From assembly GCA_015680685.1 (NCBI GenBank), contig MNCI01003413.1, forward strand, positions 39,955 through 69,149: a DNA stretch of 29,195 nt, given 5' to 3'. This document shows, piece after piece, positions 20,244 through 29,195 of this stretch (its first letter is position 1; every line of letters starts with the position of its first letter). The position numbers and the translations under genes are program-made. A model generated the notes under the pieces. That model worked only from the letters and a program-made list of their open reading frames with translations, did no database searches and was not told the DNA's origin. This DNA is from Gnetum montanum. Taxonomy: Eukaryota; Streptophyta; Gnetopsida; Gnetales; Gnetaceae.

Positions 20244-20639
20244 GCCTAGGATTAGTGCGAATTATGGCTTGGGTGCCACATGGCAGAGGGGTAGTTGGGA
20301 CTATGTTAGCCCCAACTACGCTCCCATTGAAGCAAATGGTGCTTTGCTGGTATGCTCCAATGGGCCCTGTGAGACTTGCCAACTATGACTATGCTACCAA
20401 GACTACATGTGTAAGTGCCAAACAAACCACAATGTACCTAAAAACAATGAAAAACAATGTAGTTTTGGAGACTACACTTTGGAACTATGATGTCCACTCT
20501 TTCAAGTGGTGTTGAGTGTAGGTACAATTTTGGAGGGAAATGGGGGGTGCAAAAGAAATGCAAGCTACTAATCTTGCTTATCAAAGGAATGTTGGAGCTG
20601 AGATGAAGGCTAGTGATAAGTTCTAGAGGCTTACGGGGG

Positions 20640-21135
20640 TAGTTTTGCATGGCTACACTAACTATGCTTTGGAGCATAGTCCCAATAGTTAGACAAATTT
20701 TGTAGAAAGTGTGTTCTAGTGCTGAATACACTAAATACACTGACTACACTCTAGAGCATAGTCCTAGTAATGAGAGTGTAGCCTTGACACAGAAAAAACT
20801 GGCAAAAAATGATATCTTTGTGTAGACTATGTTGACTACACTTTGGAGCATAGTACAAAGCGTAGTCTCAAGAGTTAGAAAATCTACCAAACTATTTCTT
20901 CCATGCCAACCAGGCTTGATTACTTCTAGGTTAACATTTAGGCAAATTTGCAAGATTGGCCATTTCCATGTAGACTACACTAACTACACTTTGGAGTGTA
21001 GTCTCAGTAGTGAGAGCATAGTTAGAACACTTGGAAAATTTTGTAGATGCTATTAACACTTAGAATAATCTTGCAAACCTGGACTTGTGTTGTAGACTAT
21101 GCTGGCTACACTCTAGAGTGTAGTCTCAGCAGTGG
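20640..21135 (-). repeat. U3 palindrome array of LTR-B (five units)
   Basis: Palindromes at 20661-20680 (ACTATGCT TTGG AGCATAGT), 20743-20762, 20835-20854, 20983-21002 (ACTACACT TTGG AGTGTAGT) and 21106-21123 (CTACACTCTAGAGTGTAG, perfect). They are embedded in longer imperfect repeats that also share CTCAGTAGTGAGAGCATAG and AACACTTGGAAAATTTTG. Three are perfectly paired; two have mixed arms. Confidence 0.8.
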
Positions 21136-21317
21136 GGAGCATAGTCTCAACACTTAAGAAAATTTACCAAGTTTTGACACTTAGATAAATTTATAGTTGA
21201 GACACAAGAGCCCAAATTTGATGGCATTTCATTAGTCCCTATTTTTTGACATCTAGAGGAGTGGCCCAAGAGATGTCGACAAAGAATGACAAAACACTAG
21301 TAGGTCCAACATGAACA

Positions 21318-22640
21318 TTGCTCATCAATATCCATCTAGAGGTTGCTTTACCATGCTCAAGAGTGCTAAGGGTAATGGTATGCTAGAGGTAAAGGGTGTA
21401 GGAAATGTTTGAGGGGATAACAAGGGAATGAAATGCAAATAGTATGATATGGAAAAGTGTGGCACTAGGGTGGCTTGTCACCAAAACAATGACCTCTCAT
21501 TGGAATGCTTATGAGAGAATTAGCATCCAAGGCACCAACATGGTTTGCCCCTGAAATTGTGACTTCTTGTCAGAGTACTTATGAGAAGGTTAATGCAAAT
21601 TTAGGGGTGGACCCATTGTGAAATTGTAGCTCTACTATTTTTTGATAGGGGACATGTTTTGCCCTATTCTTTTTTGCGCTTTTTTTTTTGCATATTTTGC
21701 TTTTTATGCTTACAAGGTGAGCCTACTTTGGGTTCTGCACAATGGGAAATGCTAGTTGTGGAATGCTTTCCATCAGGGGAATCACATGCCATATAATAGG
21801 CTTTGCTTTAGTGCAACCATGTTGCATTTTTAGGACAAGAGTTTCCTCCTCGAGATGAGTTGCATTACATCTGCTTGGACTTTGACTAGCTCATAGAGGC
21901 TCCCCATAGGACAAGTTATGTTACATTCACTATGGGTTCTACAATTGACTTAGAGAAGGTGCCATGTGAATCAGAGGGGTTGCAAGCTTGGTGATGTAGG
22001 GGAAGGTAGAGAAATGCAAGGTAAATGGGGTGAATGTAAGTAGGCTATGGTAGGAGATAGGTTTGTGCATCCTTGAGTAGCTTGGCTAGTCCAATCATGC
22101 ACATTAGAGCAATGTGATGAATTGCTGCTGTGATGAGATGTGTCTCTACATGACCACCTTTGAAGCTTCATCCTACAAACACAACTCAAAAAAAATAAAA
22201 GAGCAACCACACAACATGAGATGAGAGTAAATTGCTGGATGTGAGGGTGCTACAAGTGTTGTAATAGCTAGACTAGTTGTAAGTGCTTGAAGAGCTAGTA
22301 AAGATGCTAGGGCAATGACACTACAACTACTCCATAGGGTTATGCTGATGATGAGAGCTTAAAGAACTAATGAAATGCCTAAGGCCAGTAATGCTACAAG
22401 TGCGACCTGGAGTTGGTAGTGTTGGAAACCATGGTAGGATTTCCAAAAGGTCAGTAAAATCCCCAAGGGTGGTTTTGGAAGATTAGAAAAATGTGAGGGG
22501 GTAGTAACACTGCAAATGTTCTAGAGGCCTCTCCCAATGATAGGAACTTTATTCTAGAACTGTAGTGTCCCTACCCCACCCACAAGATGTAGGTAGATGG
22601 TATGGAGTTGGAAGTATTCTCACTCGATTATTCGTAGAAC
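21318..22640 (-). other. 3' noncoding region of element 2
   Basis: No credible ORF. It includes a pyrimidine tract followed by TTTGTAGGATG (minus, near 22165-22200), reminiscent of a 3' splice site, an A-run near 21670-21690, and AACTTGTCC and GTAATGCAACTCATC motifs (minus, 21845-21920) that recur in element 1 at 6434-6478. The rest is unassigned. Confidence 0.5.
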
Positions 22641-22649
22641 TATGTGTGT

Positions 22650-22945
22650 TAAACTGTGAACCAAGTTTAACATCTTAGTAGACCATGATGTGCTAGTTTA
22701 TAGTCCTAGCAGACTACTAAGTGCTAGTTTAACATCGTAGTGGATGGTGAATGTTGTGTCAATTTAACATCATGATGCAAGGATGATCTATGCTAGTTTA
22801 GTGTCATGGCAGATGGTTTGTGCCAGTTTATAATCATAGTGGACTATCTGTGCTAGTTTATAGTCATAGTAGACTATTTGTGCCAGTTTATAATCATAGT
22901 AGACTTATCTTTTCTAGTTTATAGTGATAGTAGACATGGTGCTTA
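22650..22945 (-). repeat. Minisatellite after pol in element 2 (about 9-10 units)
   Basis: Plus-strand units of about 30-33 bp with core GTGCTAGTTTATAGTC(A/C)TAG, that is minus-strand CTATGACTATAAACTAGCAC. This is the same core as element 1 (GCTGGGACCATAAACTAGC at 5443). It begins about 30 bp after the pol stop. The block 22800-22930 is the most regular. Confidence 0.85.
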
Positions 22946-22976
22946 CCTTGCTTTGTCATTGATGAGGTGTTGCATA

Positions 22977-25675
22977 CTAGGCATAGTACAACTTCAAACA
23001 TGAGTGGTTCATCATATTGGAAAATCGATTACCATTGTGGTTAGCAAGCTTGAATGCTCCATTATTGTAGGCCTTGATGACCAAGAAAGACCCTTCCTAG
23101 TTGGTTGAGAATATGTTCATGGATTTGTGAATGGCCTTGAGGACTAGGCTCCCTTTCTTATTTGGGCATTGATGTTGATTATGATAGTGTTTCTACTATT
23201 ACATTTTTTGGTACTAATCAATACAATCAAGTGTCTGCATACACTCCTACTCTATCAAGTTGAGGTTCATGATTCTCAACTCATCATTTTGAGCCTTGTC
23301 AATGAAGCTTGAGAGGATTACACCGAGCAATGGGATTTGCAATTCAAGAGGAAATATTGCTTTGACCCATAAACTAAACTATATGGTGTCTTACTTATTG
23401 TAGTTCTATGTGTTGTGTGGTAGGCCCAGAGTGCATAGATCAGTTGCTCATGCCATCATCATTTGTTATTGCTAAGAATCTTCTTTAGAAGGTTGACAAT
23501 GACTTTGTTTGTGGCCTCCACATGGCCATTTGCCTATGGGTAGTAAGGTGATGAAAAGGAATGTTTAATTCTAAAGCATTCGCAAAAGGCTTTGGTCTCA
23601 ACATTGCTAAACTATGGCCCATTGTTTGTGACTATAATAGGTCACTATGTTATCAAGTATAAATTTGTAGACCTGCTGCAATGTAGTCTTCCTAAGGGGA
23701 ATAGCCTCAACCCACTTCGTAAAATACTCGGTTGTGATTATAATGAAGCTATGCCCTATGAAAAATTTAGGTATTATAGGCCCTATGATATTCAAACCCC
23801 AATGTTGGAATGACCATGTGATATGCATTGTGTGTAGTTCAGTAGGTAGCATGTGCATTAAGTTACCATGCTATTGACACATGTTGCATGTCTTGACTGT
23901 GGAGATGCAATCATGCTCTATGTAAGGCTAATAGTAGCCTAAGCATCTAATCTTTTCCACCATTGCCTTGGGTGCTATGTGGCCTCTGCATAGTCCCTCA
24001 TGGACTTCAACAATCATCTATGCTTTGTTGTCACTAATGCAAGTCAACAGTATGTCATCATAGGATCTATGACACAATGTGCTATCATCCATGATGATGT
24101 ATTATTGTGAAAATTTTCATACTATATCATTTTGGGTAGTGGTTAGGTCTTGTGGAGGTTCACCCTATAGAAGGTACACCTTAATGTCATCATACCACTC
24201 TACTATGTGGATTGTACTTATTGTGGCTATAGATGCAATGTCAGTTGTTTGCATGATAGGCATAGTGCAATCCACCACTGAGGTGAGAAATGCATGAAAC
24301 ATGTCAGGTGTAATTCTTAAGGCTAACACCACTAATCCATCAACTATGGCCTTTTCATTACAAGGGATATGTTGAACATCAGTAGTTGTAAATTGTTTGA
24401 GCAAGTGCTTCGCAAGGTCATAATAGGTTGTAAATGTTGGGCTTTACAAGCATAAAACTCTATTACTTTCTTGACCACCAATTATGAGTCACCTCTTATT
24501 GCTATGTTTTGTTTCCCTAAGTCATGAGCTACTAGGATGCCCTGGAGGAGACCTTCATACTCCACGACGTTGTTGGTGCATGGGAATGCAAAATGATACA
24601 TGAACGGTTGGATCTCCCTAGAGGGAAACATGATTATGGTAGTGGCACTACCTCCTTAAGAGGTTGAAGCACCATCAAAGTGTAAGAGTACCTCGAAGTT
24701 GTTAGGCACTTGATTTATGCTAGTGACATGCTCATCTAGAAACTCCAAATCTATCGTTGCTTGATTGTTGAATAGAGAAGTTGTAAGGTGTGGCTATTGC
24801 TTGAAGTTTGGTTGATGCTTGTGCAATCTAGTGTAGGTCACACTCTGTAGTTATAGCTTTCCAACATGCAATGTGAATTAGAGTACATTTCTTTTGCAGA
24901 TGATGTTGACTTGGCTGTGAAAAAGATAATGCCTCCACTTATTGAGTGCAAAGACAAGGCAAGGAAATTATTTTCCACATCATTGTACTTTGCTTCATAG
25001 GCAACCAATGCATGGCTTAGGTAGTATACTAGGACGTTGATACCATTGTCTCACTTTTGACAAAGTAAAGAAGTAATGGATGTGTTAGAGGTAGCAAGGT
25101 AGATGTAGAAAGGTTTATCTCCTTATGGAGGGTAGATTGTTGGAGGTTGAGCCAGCTCCTATTTAAGGTTGTCAAATTCCTATTGGCATTAAGCTATCCA
25201 CTCAAAATGGACTCCTTTTTTAAGAAAGTGTTTCATTGGCTGCAACTTGTAGGTCAATCATGCGATAAACCTGCATATGAATTACAATATGCTTGTAACG
25301 CTCATAGCTCCTTAAGGTTAGCTACTATTGCTAAGTTGATAATGAGCTTAATCTTATTGATGTCTATGTGTATGACTACTTCAAATACTACAAAACTTAG
25401 CATGTGGCCTATCTTAACACTGAAGACATATTTCTTAGGATTTAACTTAAGATCATGCTTTAGGCAAGTTTGAGTACAAGGTTCAAGTCAACTACATGGT
25501 TGTGTGATACCTTGGATTTTAATTGCTATATTTTCATTATAGTCATTGAGGAGACTTAATAGGTAATCATTAAAAATGTACATCATGGCATGTTGATAAG
25601 TTGCTTCGACATTCTTGAGTCCAAAAGGCATCATTGTGTAACAAAATGTACCCCAAGGGATCATGAAGTTAACAA
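22977..25675 (-). pseudogene. pol: Tat-like gypsy pol remnant: RT, RNase H, second RNase H, integrase
   Basis: Read from 25675 down. RT shows PWGTFCYTMMPFGLKN and LKLNPKKYVFSVKIGHML; the YxDD catalytic motif is not visible where expected. RNase H follows to about 24800. A second RNase H at 24690-24380 has SATTIIMFPSREIQPF and FAFPCTNNVVEYEGLLQG. The integrase has a zinc-binding part (VHEGLCRGHIAP, CLGYY, TCNMC) near 24000-23870 and a core with HWGLNIIGP at about 23820, where the first catalytic Asp is Asn (GAC to AAC type change). GHVEATNKVIVNLLKK follows near 23520, then a C-terminal part with EGSFLVIKAYNNGAFKLAN, ending at the stop 22977-22979. Frameshifts and stops abound. Residue order matches element 1 closely, confirming one family. 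Confidence 0.9.
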
Positions 25676-26430
25676 GGGAGAGGGTTTTTGTTAAATGAAG
25701 ATTTTGCTACCATGTATGGGTAGGGGTTATGGGTCTTGGTAGTGGCTGTCAATAGTTGTTGCTCACAAGGTTGAGGGCACAGGGTTTCTAATTTTTTTTT
25801 ATTATATATCTTTTGAAAACTTTCCTTTGCACAGGGTAGGGATAAAGGTTTAGCAACTATCCTAGGATAGCCGCCTATGAGGTAGGGCACATGAGGGGCT
25901 TTGTGATTTGTTTTTGTTTTATTTTTTAAATTCTCTAGTTTTGGGATGGGTGGGGACAAAGTAGGAATCAGGGCTTAACTATAGTAGCTAGGGATGGCTG
26001 ACTACACACATGAGGTTCGATAGATTTTTATTTTATTTTTTGCTTTAAATCTTATTTACTTGGGGTAGGAGATGCTAGTGTTAGCGGTAGCCATCGGGTC
26101 ATGGTAGGGGTTTGCCTCCTAATTGATTCAATTTTGATTTTTTTTGAATGAAAGAAGATGCAAATGTGGTGTGTTTAGGGGCCACAGGGATCATGGGGCA
26201 TCATGTCCTGTAGCGAGGATGCATAGCCATAGGGGCTATGAGAGGGGATAGCACCAAGGGTACATTTTCTACGTTTGATTGTTTTAGCTGGGTAGAGCAA
26301 GTAGTGTGATGCATGGTAATGCCATTGGTGTGGTTGCAAGGACTGCAACCATGGCTAGTGCTCGATGTGTGGGGCATAGTGAAAGTGGCCAATGGTGCAG
26401 TGTATAGCATCACAATGGGGCACTAGGTGG
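25676..26430. other. Unassigned sequence right of element 2
   Basis: The gypsy RT homology stops abruptly at about 25675. The following sequence is G-rich on the plus strand with AT-rich patches, and has no recognised domain on either strand. It may be a deletion junction or part of another element. Confidence 0.4.
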
Positions 26431-26865
26431 TAGAGAGGAGAGTGTTGGGGAAACAACCAAACCTTAGTTCATTGGCTGCAACCAAGACTATGCTCCCATA
26501 TTGGAGGTGTAGTTGATGCCAAGTGTTTGTTGGAATTACCCTTGCTCAACAGCTAGTTTTTTTGTACTATGCTCTCTGAGAAGCATAGTTGGAAGTTAGA
26601 ATTTTTTGACATTTGGGACTATGCCCTGCAATTTTCTATAGTGTAGCTAGGGATGAGCTAGAGTTAGAAAAAATTTGCATGTTTTCTAGACCATGCTTCC
26701 AGAGGTAACCTAAAGTTAGAAAAAATTGTAGGCTTCTGAACTATATTACCCAGAGTTAGAAAAAATTTAAAATTTTTATGAAAAATGCTAAACTTGTGAA
26801 ATGATGCTAATGTGAAATTGCCAAAACATGCAACCTATAATGCTAAATGTGCAAATATGCAAAAA
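26431..26865 (+). repeat. U3-like fragment of the Tat-like LTR family
   Basis: It contains the palindrome ACTATGCT CTCTGAGA AGCATAGT at 26566-26589, with the same arms as the LTR-B unit at 20661, and repeats of AGTTAGAAAAAATT (about 26660, 26715, 26755). It lies upstream of the start of alignment between LTR-C and LTR-A, so it is either an extended U3 of LTR-C or a separate broken LTR. Confidence 0.45.
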
Positions 26866-27009
26866 AAAATGCTAATGCTATGCCAAAATGTGCTATACCC
26901 CAATGAGTACTAGGCACATCAAATGTATGTGTTGACATTTGAAACACCAAAAAATTTCAAGTCTCGACATCTTGACTACAAATTTGGCTAAGTGTCAAAA
27001 TGGTGGCAC

Positions 27010-27400
27010 TTTGTCCAGATTTTTCTAAGTGTTGAGTGTAGTCAACTACAACTACTAGATTTGCAAAATTTTTCTAACTATTAGAAAAATGACACTTTCT
27101 ACAAATTTTTCTAGGTGTCAAAACTTAACAAATTTTTCTAAGTGTTGGTGCTATGCTCCCCAATGTAGCTAGCGTAGCATGCATGAAGCCTATTTTGCAA
27201 AATTTTCTAAGTGTTAACAGTAGCTACAAAAATTTTTCTAAGTGTTGTGCTACCCTTGGCACTGTAGCTGTTATCCTTGACACTATAGCTATTATGCTCT
27301 ATAGTGACACTGTAGGTATTATGCTTTGCTATGCTCTAAAACATAGCAAGCATAGCCAACACACAAATGGCTAGTTTTCTATAATTTTTTAAGTATTGTG
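27010..27400 (+). repeat. U3 subrepeats of LTR-C, core TTTTTCTAAGTGTT
   Basis: At least seven copies, near 27018, 27072, 27105, 27132, 27201, 27232 and 27384. LTR-B carries the same motif on its own sense strand next to its palindromes. Hairpins occur at 27321-27353 (ATGCTTTGCTATG with CATAGCAAGCAT) and 27421-27438 (GTACACT ATAA AGTGTAC). Confidence 0.75.
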
Positions 27401-27768
27401 CTATGCTCCCATATCCCCTAGTACACTATAAAGTGTACCTAGCATACCACACTTTTTAGTAGCTAGTTTTACCTAAGTGTCAAGCAAGAAGCTATCAAGC
27501 TAGCTCAACATGGAAGAGGCATTTGGCAGATTTTCTAACTCCTAAGGCCACCCCTACTACTACAATGCAACGTGTAGCTAGCATAACAAGAATAAGGATT
27601 ACAGTCTTCACTAGATCCTTCTAAGTGTCTATGCTATGCCCTATCCCCAAGGAGTGTCTTGTGTCCTGCATGTAACATAGGATGAGCGTAGCAACCAACA
27701 TCTCATATCCTGCACATAAGATGGGACAAGCATAGTAGCCGGTCCACATTTTGAGCTAACCCTAGCAC

Positions 27769-27776
27769 TATAAATA
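27769..27776 (+). promoter_or_regulatory. TATA box of LTR-C
   Basis: TATAAATA preceded by AACCCTAGCAC, parallel to the box and context in LTR-A. Confidence 0.7.
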
Positions 27777-28582
27777 CCTTTGTGACCAAATGTTTCAAGG
27801 GGGTTGGGTTAGCTTCCATTTTTTACCAATGGGGCTTTGGCACTTTCATTTGACATTTGACACTTTGGCATCTTGGCACTTAGCTCTATGGGCAAATGAG
27901 ACCTAGAGCACACCACACCAGCAGAGAGGCAGTCTTGCACCACATGTTATACTATGATCCCATTTCAACCTTGCACTACACAGTATGCTACGACCTTGTT
28001 ACAACCCTACATCACATGATACATTGTAGATCCATTGCAAGCTTAGAGAACATCGCATGATACACCATGGCAACCAACCTGGCAAGCACAGTTCATCACA
28101 GTGAGCACTAGACGTCATGAATTAACATCACTGAGACTGTGACTATGCTCCTACTATCCCTATTATATACTATGTACCTTTTGAGAGCCTTTTGGAATTA
28201 GCTACACTCCCCCTTTTGGGGCGGTGCACTTTTGTTTTCAAATTCTATTGCATTTCTTAAGCATTTCTCTTTGCTATTCAGTGTAACACTTATATTTTCT
28301 TGCTTTTTCATATATATTTTCACATTTACATCACTATTCTTAGGTTGGGACACCCTACTATGCTCTAGCCTAGTCAGACCCAATGCTTGTGCATAATGTA
28401 GTATAAACCCTTCTCACACATGGTCATTTTAATACTATGTAAGTCCCTATCTAATTGACAAGATCGTTCAGGGCACCTCATTTCTATTTCCCAGCACAAC
28501 CCTCTCATGGATTTTGGATTAGGTTGTACACCCATGGATCTCTTGATGTTCCAACCACCAACATTTTCGAACATCATAGTTT

Positions 28583-28601
28583 TTGGTGCTAGAAGGAGGG
28601 C
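28583..28601 (+). promoter_or_regulatory. Probable primer-binding site after LTR-C
   Basis: TTGGTGCTAGAAGGAGGGC begins a few bases past the LTR end and has the TGG start expected of a sequence complementary to a tRNA CCA end. I cannot name the tRNA with confidence. It differs from the tRNA-Asp site at 17002-17019, supporting a separate lineage. Confidence 0.55.
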
Positions 28602-28729
28602 TTCACCATTTTCTTTTGCATTTTTTGATTAGCACTTAACCAAAAATTTGGATGCTCTAGAGAGCATAACAAGTTCTTAGAGCGTAGCAAGCTCTAGCAT
28701 AACAAGCATGGAAAGCTCTAGTGTAGCAC
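28602..28729 (+). other. Start of the 5' leader of the LTR-C element
   Basis: Non-coding, with CTCTAG/GAGCATAACAAG repeats (28655-28730) resembling the U3 'agcatagc' words. Confidence 0.4.
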
Positions 28730-28992
28730 TAGAGTTAGCCATTTTTAGCAACTATTATACTTAGCATTTTTTCTACATTTTCATACCTAGCATTTTTTTT
28801 GCATTTTCATACTTAGCCAAATTTTCTATAGCTTTACACTTAGTCAATTTTTTTTGTAGTTTCCATACTTAGCCATTTGTCTAAATTTTTACACTTAGCC
28901 GTTTTTCTACATTTTTATACTTAGCCATTTTTCTACTACCAGCAGACTTAGTCATTTTTTTGTAGTTTTTAGAGTTAGCCATTTTTTTCAAA
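28730..28992 (+). repeat. Leader minisatellite, ~27-bp unit, about 10 copies
   Basis: Each unit begins (A/C)TTAGCCATTTTT and ends near TTTTTATAC or TTTTCATAC, with unit lengths of about 26-29 bp. Copies start near 28734, 28760, 28786, 28813, 28840, 28869, 28895, 28920, 28947 and 28973. It lies between the primer site and the first gag-like ATG. Confidence 0.85.
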
Positions 28993-29021
28993 TAGAAACT
29001 CTCATAACCCAACCTGTGAAC

Positions 29022-29195
29022 ATGAATCCAGATCAACCTTCCACATTGGTGTCTAACACATTTGACACCAAGATCCAACCAAATCATGCTACATTAACCC
29101 ACAAACAATACAATTTTGTTTGTGCCAAAATCTAAGTAAAATTACCAGTGGATGACCTTGACCTAGAGGCAAAAAAAGATTACGAATGAATCCAT
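29022..29195 (+). pseudogene. Possible gag N-terminus of the LTR-C element (leaves the window)
   Basis: An ATG at 29022 opens a 37-codon frame (MNPDQPSTLVSNTFDTKI...) ending at TAA 29133. The frame beyond it continues with charged residues (VDDLDLEAKKDYE). Position after LTR, primer site and leader is right for gag, but no conserved gag domain lies within the window. The call rests on context only. Confidence 0.3.

Larger units (their letters stand above)
19541..21317 (-). repeat. LTR-B, 3' LTR of element 2
   Basis: Minus-strand start TGTTCATG (21317) and end TTGCTACA (19541). It shares the U3-start block (ATTCTTTGTCGACATCTC), the TATAAATA promoter and the U5 block (GATCAACAAGACC...GGCACC, CTCATGTAGATGTGGGGTC) with LTR-A. 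The extra ~500 bp relative to LTR-A is a U3 array of ~100-150-bp imperfect units, each centred on a palindrome. Confidence 0.8.
19541..25675 (-). mobile_element. Element 2: 5'-truncated Tat-like Ty3/gypsy retrotransposon
   Basis: Minus strand, from right: partial RT, RNase H, second RNase H, integrase, minisatellite, 3' noncoding region, LTR-B. Same plan as element 1, with related protein and repeat sequences. It is cut within RT near 25675, so the 5' LTR, gag and protease are missing. LTR-B abuts the coiled-coil ORF of the older Athila-like element, so element 2 probably inserted there. Confidence 0.85.
26870..28578 (+). repeat. LTR-C, third Tat-like LTR (probable 5' LTR)
   Basis: TTTGAAACACC...AAATTTCAAGTCTCGA (26939 on) aligns with LTR-A 6834 on (TTGAAACACTGTGAAATTTCGAG). 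TATAAATA is at 27769-27776. The U5 block at 28438-28575 (AAGTCCCTATCTAATTGACA, GGGCACCTC) matches LTR-A 7880-8020. The left end is uncertain by about 60 bp. It is followed by a primer-site-like sequence, so it reads as the 5' LTR of an element leaving the window to the right. Confidence 0.7.

Noticed and set aside
28730-28992. Regularly spaced repeats suggestive of a CRISPR-like array
   Set aside because: Units are head-to-tail minisatellite copies of ~27 bp without unique spacers, in plant retrotransposon context.

Overview
This is plant nuclear DNA, most likely from a large, repeat-rich genome; I favour a gymnosperm, but that is inference. Nearly everything recognisable is dead Ty3/gypsy LTR retrotransposon, nested and in both orientations, plus one decayed pentatricopeptide-repeat (PPR) gene. 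No intact protein-coding gene, tRNA, rRNA or CRISPR array was found. Many in-frame stops are TGA or TAG where a related codon would be CGA or CAG, as expected of long cytosine methylation and deamination in plant heterochromatin.

Layout, left to right. 1-1.2 kb: AT-rich, no gene. 1.2-2.1 kb: PPR pseudogene (+). 3.0-8.0 kb: element 1 (+), a 5'-truncated Tat-like gypsy element. It has the RT-linked RNase H, a second RNase H, an integrase, a ~35-bp minisatellite just after pol, a 3' noncoding region and a 3' LTR (LTR-A, 6749-8020). 8.5-9.6 kb: a decayed array with ~31-bp period. 10.03-10.76 kb and 17.85-17.93 kb: the two halves of an older LTR, split by a younger element of the same family. 10763-17845: that younger element (-), complete with two ~0.8-kb LTRs, a tRNA-Asp-type primer site, a polypurine tract and a 5-bp target duplication (ATAAG). 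Inside it has gag and protease but no reverse transcriptase or integrase, so it is non-autonomous and Athila-like. 17.93-19.54 kb: the 3' internal end of the older element, with a long, stop-riddled coiled-coil reading frame between the presumed pol position and the 3' LTR. 19541-25675: element 2 (-), a 5'-truncated relative of element 1 (RT to integrase, the same kind of minisatellite, 3' noncoding region, LTR-B). 25.7-26.9 kb: unassigned sequence and a U3-like fragment. ~26.87-28.58 kb: LTR-C (+), a third LTR of the Tat-like family, followed by a primer-site-like sequence, a ~27-bp leader repeat and the possible start of a gag that leaves the window.

Order of events, inferred: the older Athila-like element inserted first. 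Its 3' LTR was later hit at the TATA box by the younger gag-protease element, and its coiled-coil frame was cut by element 2. The relative order of those last two events cannot be read here. The features most worth following are the paired-arm palindromes in the Tat-like U3 regions, the palindrome cluster at the U3 edge of the Athila-like LTR, the coiled-coil ORF in the env position, and the minisatellite shared by elements 1 and 2. Two single-N positions are each flanked by identical direct copies (52 and 72 bp) and look like unmerged contig overlaps rather than biology.
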